Positions 45,670 to 53,249 of a DNA stretch of 55,249 nucleotides are shown here, piece after piece; position 1 is the first letter of the stretch; each line of letters opens with the position of its first letter. A program made the translations under genes and the position numbers. The stretch is from Candidatus Colwellia aromaticivorans (lineage in GTDB: Bacteria; Pseudomonadota; Gammaproteobacteria; Enterobacterales; Alteromonadaceae). The stretch is from positions 1 to 55,249 of the forward strand of contig NZ_QOLD01000101.1 of NCBI RefSeq assembly GCF_003333305.1, written 5' to 3'. The notes below the pieces were generated by a model. It was not told the DNA's origin and did not search any database. It saw only the letters and a program-made list of their open reading frames with translations.

Positions 45670-46371
45670 TTATAAAATAATATCTTTGAGTATTACGTTG
45701 TCAGAATCGGCTCTGTTTGCCATTTGAGCGAGTAATAATTCTGCTGTGGCGACAGCATCATTTAACGCATCATGGCCATGGTGATCGGGTAGTTTAAATT
45801 GATGCCGTAAATTTGACAAACGTAATTCCGAGGGATCGTAAGAGACATCTCGTTTATCAAGCTGTCGCTTAGCAACAACTAAGGTATCAATCATAGGGAA
45901 ATCAGGCCTAAAACCATAAAGCTCAAGGCAAGCTTGTTGTAAAAACTGTCGTTCAATTCGGGCAAAATGAACTAACATTACTTTGCCGGCTAACGCTTTT
46001 AATAGTTTTTCTACGACGACGCCTAGTGGTTGCCCTTGTTCTTTTTGAGCATCGGTAATTTGATGGATAATTACGTTACTTTCTTCAAGTAGTGTTTTAG
46101 CTTTAATTATTTGATGGTAACTGGTGTTTAGTTTTATTTGCTCTTGATCTATTGAAGCAAAACCGACACTGAGCAACTTATCGACTTTGGCATCAAGGCC
46201 TGTAGTTTCAAAATCTACTGCTAATATAGGCAGTTTATCTATAGGGGTGTCCAGTGCAGGAAAAGGTACAGACAAAAAGTCGTGCAAAGGACCCTTTGGC
46301 ACTTTCTTTAAGAGTTTTTTTCGTTTGGTTTCATAGCCGACTAAGTAGTTAATTAATGATTTAATTGCCAT
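45670..46371 (-). CDS. 3'-5' exonuclease, DnaQ-like (DEDDh)
   Basis: A 233-residue exonuclease with motif I AVDFETTGLD at about 49-58, motif II near LVHFARIERQFL, and motif III HDALNDAVATAEL (DEDDh type). It is related to the PolC/epsilon proofreading fold but stands apart from a polymerase. Its ATG overlaps the last base of the DUF294 gene, so the two are translationally coupled. This exonuclease/DUF294 pair next to the DUF4212-symporter pair is a recurring arrangement in marine gammaproteobacteria, but its purpose is unclear. Confidence 0.88.
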   Translation of the reverse strand: MAIKSLINYLVGYETKRKKLLKKVPKGPLHDFLSVPFPALDTPIDKLPILAVDFETTGLDAKVDKLLSVGFASIDQEQIKLNTSYHQIIKAKTLLEESNVIIHQITDAQKEQGQPLGVVVEKLLKALAGKVMLVHFARIERQFLQQACLELYGFRPDFPMIDTLVVAKRQLDKRDVSYDPSELRLSNLRHQFKLPDHHGHDALNDAVATAELLLAQMANRADSDNVILKDIIL

Positions 46372-48239
46372 TAGAAGCTTGCCTGCCTTGAATCTTGCAG
46401 TGTTTTAATAACCTTAAAGGCATCTTTCAAATGCTCTCGTTCTAATTTTGACAATTCTGTGGGAGATAGATAATTGTCTGGCTCAAGCCCTAGCATCAAC
46501 TTATTTGCTTGGTGTGTTACCCGTAAAATCCCTAAAAACTCGTAAGCATCTATCAGGTTTTCTGCTGATGCTTTGGTAATAGCAGCAGTGCCAGCGGCTT
46601 GCTTAATACGTTCAATAGTATTAACCGCGCTAATCCCCTGAGAAAGTGCATAAATACGGGCAAGATCAACAATAGGAGCAATGCCATTATGTTTAAGGTC
46701 TAACGTGTCTTTGTGGTCACCGTTTTGCTTTAAAACAAAATCACGGAAAAAACCAAGCGGAGGGCGTAAGCCTAAGGCATTTTTGGATAAATGCGCGATA
46801 AACAAACTACTTTTTGTCGTTTTTTTAAGTAAATTTGTCCGAACAGTCTCAAGTAAACTGCGATCACCACAAATGGTATCTAAATCAAAAAACACACTAG
46901 AGTTCAATAATGCTTGTGGGGTTGGTGTATCAACCCATACATCAAAGTACTTTTGCCAAACTTTTTCAGGCTGACGCCATTTGGGGTTTGTTGCCATTAT
47001 ATCGCCGGGACAATAAATAAACCCACAGTCTGCTAAACCATCACAAACAAAATGCGCTAAACTTTCAAACCAAGCATCATCGTATGGTTTCATAGAATTA
47101 CAAATGATTATGCCATTGTCTTGATCTGAATGAGCTAATTGCTCTTGTCTTGCTTGTGAGCCTGCTGCAAGCCATGCATAAGGAACCGGTGCTGGACCAT
47201 ATTTTTCTTCGGCCATTTCAATTAAACGTTTGGTAAATGCCATGGTAATAGCACTAATGCTTTTCCCTATATGATCAGAACTAGTACCTAATTTAGCTAA
47301 GCGAACTTGTAGTTTTGGTAGTAACTTGCTGATTTTTGTTAATTCGTCTATATTTTTTGCTTTTTTAATAATACTGGAAAAATTGACGGCATTTTGACCT
47401 TCATTATTCATTAAATCAGTGGTGGTAACCATGCCAACCACTTCGCCCTGTTTTGTGACAAGTAAGTGATGTATGCGCTTGGCGGTCATGGTCATCAATG
47501 CATCATAAGCACTATCTTTTATATCAATAGTACAGATGTTTTGAGTCATTATGTCGCTAACACGGGTAGTAAAAGGTAAGCCTTCAGCGACGAAACGACG
47601 GCGAATATCTTTGTCAGTAACAATGCCAATTGACGTGGTGTTATCAAACACGACTAAACAAGAATAGCCTTTTTCGGTCATTTTTATTGCTGCTTGTTGA
47701 ATACTTTGGGTAGCGTCGATGCCTACGACAGGGGAGTGATAAAAATCACTTACCGAGGTGTTCATTAAAGAAGACGAAATGACAGCATCTTCATTAGCTT
47801 TAGACATTTTTTGTTTGAGTCGTTGAGCTGAGTTATAACTGAAATAGTCATTAATACTTGGGAATTGCTCAGCAAGATCGCGTATCACTTCGTAATGAAC
47901 GCTATAGACTAAGCAGTCTTCGTCACTTTGTATTTGTCGTGGCGCTCTTTGTTCAATATCGTTTGGTATGTGTAAGATTTGTTTGCAAAACTCGGTACAT
48001 AAATCGCCTTCCCCTAAACGAGAAATAAGCTCGTCATCGCTAGACATACAACTGAGTGCGCCTTTACGAACAATATATAAACGTGGATCATTGATGCCCT
48101 TGGGAGGTAAGGTTTCGCCTTTACGTACGTAGTTAATACTTAACTCTCGTATTAGTCTTGCAAGTGCAGGTTTTGGTAAAGTGTCAAAGGGAGGAATGCT
48201 TTGTATAAAGCTTGAGATTTCAGAGAGTTCAATATCCAT
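46371..48239 (-). CDS. Cyclic-nucleotide-binding, CBS-pair and DUF294 putative nucleotidyltransferase
   Basis: About 622 residues starting MDIELSEISSF. An in-frame upstream start at 48365 would add 42 residues that do not look conserved. Domains: cNMP-binding fold (about 15-140), two CBS domains (HSPVVGIDATQSIQQAAIKMTEKG and NICTIDIKDSAYDALMTM, about 165-290), DUF294 nucleotidyltransferase with GSQARQEQLAHSDQDNGIII (about 357-376), and a C-terminal DUF294_C helical region. It resembles GlnD-type signalling transferases, so it may nucleotidylate a protein in response to adenine nucleotides; the target is unknown. Two TTAGAC-type sites lie in its promoter region. Confidence 0.87.
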   Translation of the reverse strand: MDIELSEISSFIQSIPPFDTLPKPALARLIRELSINYVRKGETLPPKGINDPRLYIVRKGALSCMSSDDELISRLGEGDLCTEFCKQILHIPNDIEQRAPRQIQSDEDCLVYSVHYEVIRDLAEQFPSINDYFSYNSAQRLKQKMSKANEDAVISSSLMNTSVSDFYHSPVVGIDATQSIQQAAIKMTEKGYSCLVVFDNTTSIGIVTDKDIRRRFVAEGLPFTTRVSDIMTQNICTIDIKDSAYDALMTMTAKRIHHLLVTKQGEVVGMVTTTDLMNNEGQNAVNFSSIIKKAKNIDELTKISKLLPKLQVRLAKLGTSSDHIGKSISAITMAFTKRLIEMAEEKYGPAPVPYAWLAAGSQARQEQLAHSDQDNGIIICNSMKPYDDAWFESLAHFVCDGLADCGFIYCPGDIMATNPKWRQPEKVWQKYFDVWVDTPTPQALLNSSVFFDLDTICGDRSLLETVRTNLLKKTTKSSLFIAHLSKNALGLRPPLGFFRDFVLKQNGDHKDTLDLKHNGIAPIVDLARIYALSQGISAVNTIERIKQAAGTAAITKASAENLIDAYEFLGILRVTHQANKLMLGLEPDNYLSPTELSKLEREHLKDAFKVIKTLQDSRQASF

Positions 48240-48381
48240 GGTTAGTGTCTGCTTGCATCGAGAGGAGCCTGCAGGTAGCATTTGAGCCCTCAAGGCGAAT
48301 CCATACCCACGTTTAATACCCTTAGTATTAAACATTAATCTAGAGTGGTATCTGTTTACAGTCAACCACTGAGATAGTAAT

Positions 48382-48397
48382 TTAGACTAAAGTTGCA
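48382..48397. promoter_or_regulatory. TTAGAC-N4-GTCTAA site D
   Basis: TTAGACTAAAGTTGCA: full left arm, GT and final A of the right arm. It lies about 145 bases upstream of the DUF294 start on the minus strand. Confidence 0.45.
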
Positions 48398-48484
48398 CTT
48401 GAAATACGTTAAGTGCTAAAAAGTCCATTATTTCAGGTTGTTTGGTGACGTTTACTCCTATAAAAATCCAATATAGTCAGTGTT

Positions 48485-48500
48485 CTAGACTAAAGTGTAA
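48485..48500. promoter_or_regulatory. TTAGAC-N4-GTCTAA site E
   Basis: CTAGACTAAAGTGTAA matches ten of twelve arm positions. It lies 219 bases before the DUF4212 start, a similar distance to that of site C from its gene. Confidence 0.55.
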
Positions 48501-48718
48501 TACCCGCAAAAAACAAAGCTTGGTAAATTAGCAACAGTAAAAGTTGAATATGGATTTCTGTCTCTGTCTTATTGTTATGGGGTGATTGAAAGTAATCTAT
48601 ATCCACACTTTTCTAAAATTATTACATGGTAAGTGCTTTTCATTAATATTGGCGTAACAATAATATTAAAACGCTGATTTCGTAATAACAATTAAAATAA
48701 CGTCGCTAGGAGACTATT

Positions 48719-48970
48719 GTGGAAAATAAAGAAACATATTGGTCGGAAAATATCCGTATCATCTTGATCTGCCTTGCAATCTGGTTTGTAGTTTCATTTG
48801 GTTTTGGCTTGCTACTTGTAGAGCCGCTAAATGCAATTAGTTTAGGTGGGTACAAACTTGGTTTTTGGTTTGCGCAGCAAGGTGCTATTTATGCATTTCT
48901 TGGCTTAATTTTTTGGTATGGCCACAAAATGAATAAGCTTGATATAAAATATGATACGGAGAGTAAATAA
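48719..48970 (+). CDS. DUF4212 small membrane subunit of the symporter
   Basis: 83 residues with two hydrophobic helices (IRIILICLAIWFVVSFGFGLLLV and GFWFAQQGAIYAFLGLIFW), the DUF4212 (small sodium:solute symporter subunit) pattern. GTG start with TAGGAGA upstream. Its TAA overlaps the ATG of the symporter gene (TAATG), so the two are tightly coupled; the protein is probably a permease partner or stabiliser. Confidence 0.92.
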   Translation: MENKETYWSENIRIILICLAIWFVVSFGFGLLLVEPLNAISLGGYKLGFWFAQQGAIYAFLGLIFWYGHKMNKLDIKYDTESK

Positions 48971-50760
48971 TGGATGAGTTAAAACTCTATACTTACATCG
49001 CAGTATTTAGCACATTCGCTTTATACTTCGCAATTGCTTGGTGGGCTCGTGCGGGTTCAACCAGTGATTTTTACGTAGCGGGCGGTGGTATCACCCCATT
49101 ACAAAATGGTATGGCAATTGGTGCCGATTGGATGAGTGCTGCGTCATTTATCTCAATGGCTGGTTTAATTGCTTTCTTAGGTTACGGTGGCTCAGTTTTC
49201 TTAATGGGTTGGACAGGTGGTTATGTATTATTAGCCATGCTACTTGCACCTTACATGCGTAAGCATGGTAAGTTCACAGTACCTGAATTCATTTTTGATA
49301 GATATTACTCAAAAACTGCACGTATTGTTGCGGTTGCTTGTTTAATCATTGCATCATTAACTTACATCATCGGTCAAATGAAAGGTGTGGGTGTAGCTTT
49401 CTCTCGCTTCTTAGAAGTTGATTACGGTTTAGGCTTAGGCATCGGTATGTTCGTTGTTTGGGTATACGCTGTACTAGGTGGTATGAAAGGTATTACTTAC
49501 ACGCAAATCGCTCAGTATGTAGTAATGATTTTTGCTTATACCATTCCTGCAATCTTTATTTCATTCCAACTAACGGGTAACCCAATTCCACAACTAGGCT
49601 TAGGTAGTACTTTAGCTGACGGTAGTGGTGTTTACTTACTTGATAAGTTAGATATGGTTGTTACTGACTTAGGCTTTAAAGAGTATACAACAAGTAACTT
49701 AGGCGGAACATTGAATATGTTCGCTTACACTATCTCTCTTATGATTGGTACTGCGGGTCTTCCTCATGTAATTATGCGCTTCTTTACTGTTCCTTCAGTA
49801 CAAGCGGCACGTCAATCAGCAGGTTATGCGCTTGTTTTCATCGGTTTACTTTACACAGTTGCTCCAGCAGTTGGCGCAATGGCTCGTCTTAACTTGATGA
49901 ATACCATTGAACCTACAGCAGGTGAGAACCTTGTTTATGACGAACGTCCACAATGGTTCAAAGACTGGGAAAAAACTGGTTTATTGAAATTTGAAGATAA
50001 AAATGGCGATGGCAAAATTCAGTATACATCTAATACAACAGATGAAACTATCACCAAAACAAATTCAATGACTGGGGAAGAGATAGTATTACTTCCAAAT
50101 GAAATGGTTAAAGTTGACCGTGACATTATGGTACTAGCTAACCCTGCGATTGCTAATTTACCTAACTGGGTAATTGCTTTAGTTGCTGCCGGTGGTCTAG
50201 CGGCTGCGTTATCTACTGCTGCGGGCTTATTGTTAGCAATATCTTCATCTATCTCACATGATTTAATGAAGGGCGTATTAACACCTGATTTATCAGAGAA
50301 AAATGAGTTACTTGCGGGTCGTATCGTTATGACTATAGCAATATTGATCTCTGGTTACCTTGGGTTACATCCTCCAGGATTTGCTGCAGGTACGGTTGCA
50401 CTAGCCTTTGGTTTAGCGGCATCAAGTATCTTCCCAGCATTAATGATGGGTATATTCTCTAAGAAAATGAGTGGTACAGCAGCAATTGCAGGTATGTGTG
50501 CTGGTATCGGTATAACTATGCTTTATGTGTTCCAACATAAAGGCATTATGTTTATTCCAGGTACTGCATTCCTAGGTGACATGGGTCCTAACTGGTTCAT
50601 GGGTATTTCTCCTAACGCATTTGGTGCGGTTGGTGCACTAGTTAACTTTGCAGTAGCGTTCGCGGTACTTCAAGTAACTGGTCCAGCTCCAGCTCATATT
50701 CAAGAGATGGTAGACAACATGCGTGCACCAGGTGATTGTGCAGCAGCGCACGACCACTAA
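48970..50760 (+). CDS. Sodium-solute symporter, ActP-like (VC_2705 family)
   Basis: 596 residues with 13 or so membrane helices of the SSS family. WARAGSTSDFYVAGGGITPLQNGMAIGADWMSAASFISM is the signature region, and GTAGLPHVIMRFFTVPSVQAARQS follows. A hydrophilic loop of about 75 residues (about 325-400) contains DKNGDGKIQY, an EF-hand-like calcium loop. It is related to acetate permease ActP, and with DUF4212 probably imports acetate or other short carboxylates with sodium; the substrate is inferred. Motif sites D and E precede the operon. Confidence 0.9.
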   Translation: MDELKLYTYIAVFSTFALYFAIAWWARAGSTSDFYVAGGGITPLQNGMAIGADWMSAASFISMAGLIAFLGYGGSVFLMGWTGGYVLLAMLLAPYMRKHGKFTVPEFIFDRYYSKTARIVAVACLIIASLTYIIGQMKGVGVAFSRFLEVDYGLGLGIGMFVVWVYAVLGGMKGITYTQIAQYVVMIFAYTIPAIFISFQLTGNPIPQLGLGSTLADGSGVYLLDKLDMVVTDLGFKEYTTSNLGGTLNMFAYTISLMIGTAGLPHVIMRFFTVPSVQAARQSAGYALVFIGLLYTVAPAVGAMARLNLMNTIEPTAGENLVYDERPQWFKDWEKTGLLKFEDKNGDGKIQYTSNTTDETITKTNSMTGEEIVLLPNEMVKVDRDIMVLANPAIANLPNWVIALVAAGGLAAALSTAAGLLLAISSSISHDLMKGVLTPDLSEKNELLAGRIVMTIAILISGYLGLHPPGFAAGTVALAFGLAASSIFPALMMGIFSKKMSGTAAIAGMCAGIGITMLYVFQHKGIMFIPGTAFLGDMGPNWFMGISPNAFGAVGALVNFAVAFAVLQVTGPAPAHIQEMVDNMRAPGDCAAAHDH

Positions 50761-50810
50761 GATATAAGCTCAACATTTAATTATTGAATATTGAGTAAAA
50801 TCTAAAAAAT

Positions 50811-50853
50811 AAAAGCTAGACGACAATTTTTATAAAGAGTCGTCTAGCTTTTT
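50811..50853 (+). terminator. Rho-independent terminator of the symporter operon
   Basis: AAAAGCTAGACGAC (50811-50824) pairs perfectly with GTCGTCTAGCTTTT (50839-50852), followed by T. Confidence 0.93.
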
Positions 50854-50904
50854 CTGTTAAATTACCCTCCTGTTATAATAAATAGAAATTAAATAGAAAA
50901 TAAT

Positions 50905-51345
50905 ATGAATAGACATCTTAAAGCCGCTTTTATGGTTGCTCCTTTTCTTGCGATATTAGGTTATGTTGGCGCTGATTACTACGGTGAGAGTGTTGCTGCT
51001 AGAGCAAAAATCATTCAATTAGCACCAGAAGGGCATTGCGATATAATTAATAAAAGTTGTGTACTTAAATCAGGTGAATTTAAAGTAAATATTTCTGATG
51101 AAGCTGGTGTTACAGAGGTTAACTCTACTTTTCCATTAGATACCGCAACGCTATTTTTAGTGGATAAACACGACAAAGTAACAGCTTACCCATTAGGTAT
51201 GAAAAAAAGCCCTTATTATTGGCGTAGTAAGACGCAATTACGTAGTTTAGTTAGTAATAAAGGCGATAGTTATAAATTACGTTTGATTATTAAGATCAAG
51301 GGCGGGCAATATATTAGTGAGTTTTATACTCAAACCACTAAGTAG
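50905..51345 (+). CDS. Membrane-anchored hypothetical protein
   Basis: 146 residues. One N-terminal membrane helix (KAAFMVAPFLAILGYVGADYYG) precedes a probably periplasmic beta-rich domain containing the Cys pair in GHCDIINKSCVLKSG. I do not recognise a family; similar short proteins commonly sit beside this symporter type, but I cannot confirm that here. Its last 69 bases overlap the 3' end of the kinase gene on the other strand. Confidence 0.75.
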   Translation: MNRHLKAAFMVAPFLAILGYVGADYYGESVAARAKIIQLAPEGHCDIINKSCVLKSGEFKVNISDEAGVTEVNSTFPLDTATLFLVDKHDKVTAYPLGMKKSPYYWRSKTQLRSLVSNKGDSYKLRLIIKIKGGQYISEFYTQTTK

Positions 51346-52203
51346 CGGAGAATCATCAATCTTTAGTGATGAATGAAGCGCGTACCACTGTTTTTGGGCG
51401 TGTTTTAATAGTGCTTTATTATGTTCAGTACTAGTACTTTGAGAATTAGACTCTTCAGATCGTATTTTTTCTTGATAAGCATTGAAATACCACAAGGTAT
51501 TAATAAAGTAACAAAACAATAGATAGTGATTGAGTAATCGCGGATCAACGTATACAGACGATTGATATTCGTATTGCTCAATAATTATTGAAACTTCATC
51601 GCTAGCCAGACCATTCACCGCGATAAACATAGCTAAATCATATTCAATCGGTGCAGTACAAGCGCATTCATAATCGACTAACCAAGTGCGTTGCTTTAGG
51701 TTTATTAACACATTACTAAAATTCAAATCCCCATGACAACAAACAATATTTCTACTGATGTTCAGTGGCGGTGAAATCAAGTCAGCAAGTTGACATAGTT
51801 CGGTTTGTTGTAGCGCAGAATAAGCTAAGTTGTTGACGAGTGAGTTAATAATATCTTTTACGACTAATTCAGCAGGTTCTACCTTCAACTGATGACATTG
51901 CACCATCAACTTAATTGCATGATTTATTTTTTCATCGGACACTATTGTACTAAGCGCCAGATTGTTAGCGTTGATAAAGTTACTGATGAGCCAATGTTGA
52001 TCATGATAAACAACGTTTGGACTAAGGCCTGATTCACCGGCGGATAACGCCATAGACACTTCTGTGTTGTCGCTGATGGTTTTAGCAAAATAGACCTTGT
52101 TATCAGCATTGACTTTAAAGCAATGTTGACTTAATCCAGGTGCTATTATTGAAATATTTTCCACCTGAGTAAAACAAGATAAAGCGCTAAGTGCATCTTT
52201 CAC
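51277..52203 (-). CDS. APH-fold kinase, probable thiamine kinase
   Basis: A 308-residue aminoglycoside-phosphotransferase/choline-kinase fold protein. Brenner's motif CHGDLNFSNVLI (about 158-169) carries the catalytic Asp, and WLVDYECACTAPIEYDLA the metal-binding Asp. GTG start five bases after the PnuT stop codon. In the operon with a PnuT-like permease and a thiamine-binding protein it most likely phosphorylates imported thiamine, like ThiK; choline kinase activity is an alternative. Last gene of the operon, with a 69-base tail-to-tail overlap. Confidence 0.78.
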   Translation of the reverse strand: MKDALSALSCFTQVENISIIAPGLSQHCFKVNADNKVYFAKTISDNTEVSMALSAGESGLSPNVVYHDQHWLISNFINANNLALSTIVSDEKINHAIKLMVQCHQLKVEPAELVVKDIINSLVNNLAYSALQQTELCQLADLISPPLNISRNIVCCHGDLNFSNVLINLKQRTWLVDYECACTAPIEYDLAMFIAVNGLASDEVSIIIEQYEYQSSVYVDPRLLNHYLLFCYFINTLWYFNAYQEKIRSEESNSQSTSTEHNKALLKHAQKQWYALHSSLKIDDSPLLSGLSIKLTNILPALDLNNQT

Positions 52204-52208
52204 AATAG

Positions 52209-52877
52209 TTAACCCGCAACTATGTCAGATAAATTGATTTGATTTGCTTTAGATTCTCTATAAATTGCTTGCCACTTGAAGTAACCATAAGCGGCAAAAA
52301 TGACATAAATGATAAATAATACCGTGGTAGGTATTAACCCTTTTTCTATATATAGATAAATTGAAGCCGCATCAATAACTATCCAATATAACCAGTTTTC
52401 TAATACTTTTTGAGTGACTAAATATGTTGCGAAGACAGCGAAAACGGTGGTAAAAGTATCAAGGTAAGGGAAAGAAGCAGGGGTGTAATTGGCAATTATA
52501 TAACCTAGTATCAAGGAAATAATCGTTAAGGTAAGGCAAATTTTTAAATGCTTGTTAGCTGACCACGAAATTATAGCTAACGGAGTAGTTTTGGTCGGAT
52601 GATTTTGAATGGCGTCTACGGAAGTGCTTTTCTGCCAAGTCCAATAACCATAAACCGCCATTACCAAGTAATAAACATTGAGTGCGCTGTCCATTAAAAG
52701 CAGCACATCATAAAAAACAACTGTGTATAACGCAGTACTAATAAAGGCAGCAGGCCAACACCACAGTGAACCTTGTGCGGCTAGAATTATATAGGCAAGG
52801 GCGAGCAGCATGGCAACAAGTTCAAGCCCAGCTAGATTTGATAGGTATTCACTCAAGCTAACAAGTAAATCAGTCAC
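52209..52877 (-). CDS. pnuT: PnuC-family permease, probable thiamine transporter PnuT
   Basis: 222 residues with seven or so hydrophobic helices. The PnuC-family region QGSLWCWPAAFISTALYTVVFYDVLLLMDSALNVYYLVMAVYGYWTW is plain, with a second set NWLYWIVIDAASIYLYIEKGLIPTTVLFIIYVIFAAYGYFKW. Family members carry vitamins by facilitated diffusion; those beside thiamine kinases (PnuT, as in Shewanella) carry thiamine. GTG start overlaps the preceding stop by one base (TAGTG). Capture is completed by the kinase, as NadR does for PnuC. Confidence 0.85.
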   Translation of the reverse strand: MTDLLVSLSEYLSNLAGLELVAMLLALAYIILAAQGSLWCWPAAFISTALYTVVFYDVLLLMDSALNVYYLVMAVYGYWTWQKSTSVDAIQNHPTKTTPLAIISWSANKHLKICLTLTIISLILGYIIANYTPASFPYLDTFTTVFAVFATYLVTQKVLENWLYWIVIDAASIYLYIEKGLIPTTVLFIIYVIFAAYGYFKWQAIYRESKANQINLSDIVAG

Positions 52878-53143
52878 TAGCTTTCTGCTTCTACTTGTGA
52901 GCGATCACCATTAATAAATTTACAGACAAATACGGCGGCATTTGTCGTGCTATGAACCTGTTTAATTTCGTGCATTACATTAGTTACTGCTAGGTCATAA
53001 TCACCAAATACTTGCGTGCTCATACCATTTGTTACCACGTTTAAACCATCAACTTGACGAAGGCGCTTGATGAAGGCCCAGATTTCATCTTTAAAATTAT
53101 CCATGGCTAATGGGTATAAGCTTAACTCGATTGATATTTTCAT
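52877..53143 (-). CDS. Small YkoF-like thiamine-binding protein
   Basis: 88 residues of the YkoF/MTH1187-like thiamine-binding fold: ISIELSLYPLAMDNFKDEIWAFI, then GLNVVTNGMSTQVFGDYDLAVTNVMHEI. YkoF itself holds two such domains; this protein has one. No signal peptide, so it is cytoplasmic. AAGGAG ribosome-binding site. It lies between the TonB receptor and pnuT and may hand thiamine from the permease to the kinase, or sense it; this is inference. Confidence 0.82.
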   Translation of the reverse strand: MKISIELSLYPLAMDNFKDEIWAFIKRLRQVDGLNVVTNGMSTQVFGDYDLAVTNVMHEIKQVHSTTNAAVFVCKFINGDRSQVEAES

Positions 53144-53249
53144 AAAAACTCCTTAATTGCCCTGATTTTCTATATTACTCTAGCTTACGCTCCAGAAAAA
53201 CAAAAGTTATTTGCCTGTCTGAGCGTGTAGATAAGGCTAAAATTTTCGG

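Larger units (their letters stand above)
48240..48718. other. Divergent promoter region between DUF294 and DUF4212 genes
   Basis: About 480 bases with no separate gene. It holds two motif sites (48382-48397 and 48485-48500), roughly 100 bases apart, positioned to serve both directions. TAGGAGA at about 48706-48712 is the ribosome-binding site of the DUF4212 gene. Confidence 0.6.

Noticed and set aside
53144-53249. TPP riboswitch between the TonB receptor and the YkoF-like gene
   Set aside because: No CTGAGA plus ACCTGATCTGG-type boxes are present on the minus strand; a riboswitch would be expected before the receptor, outside the window.
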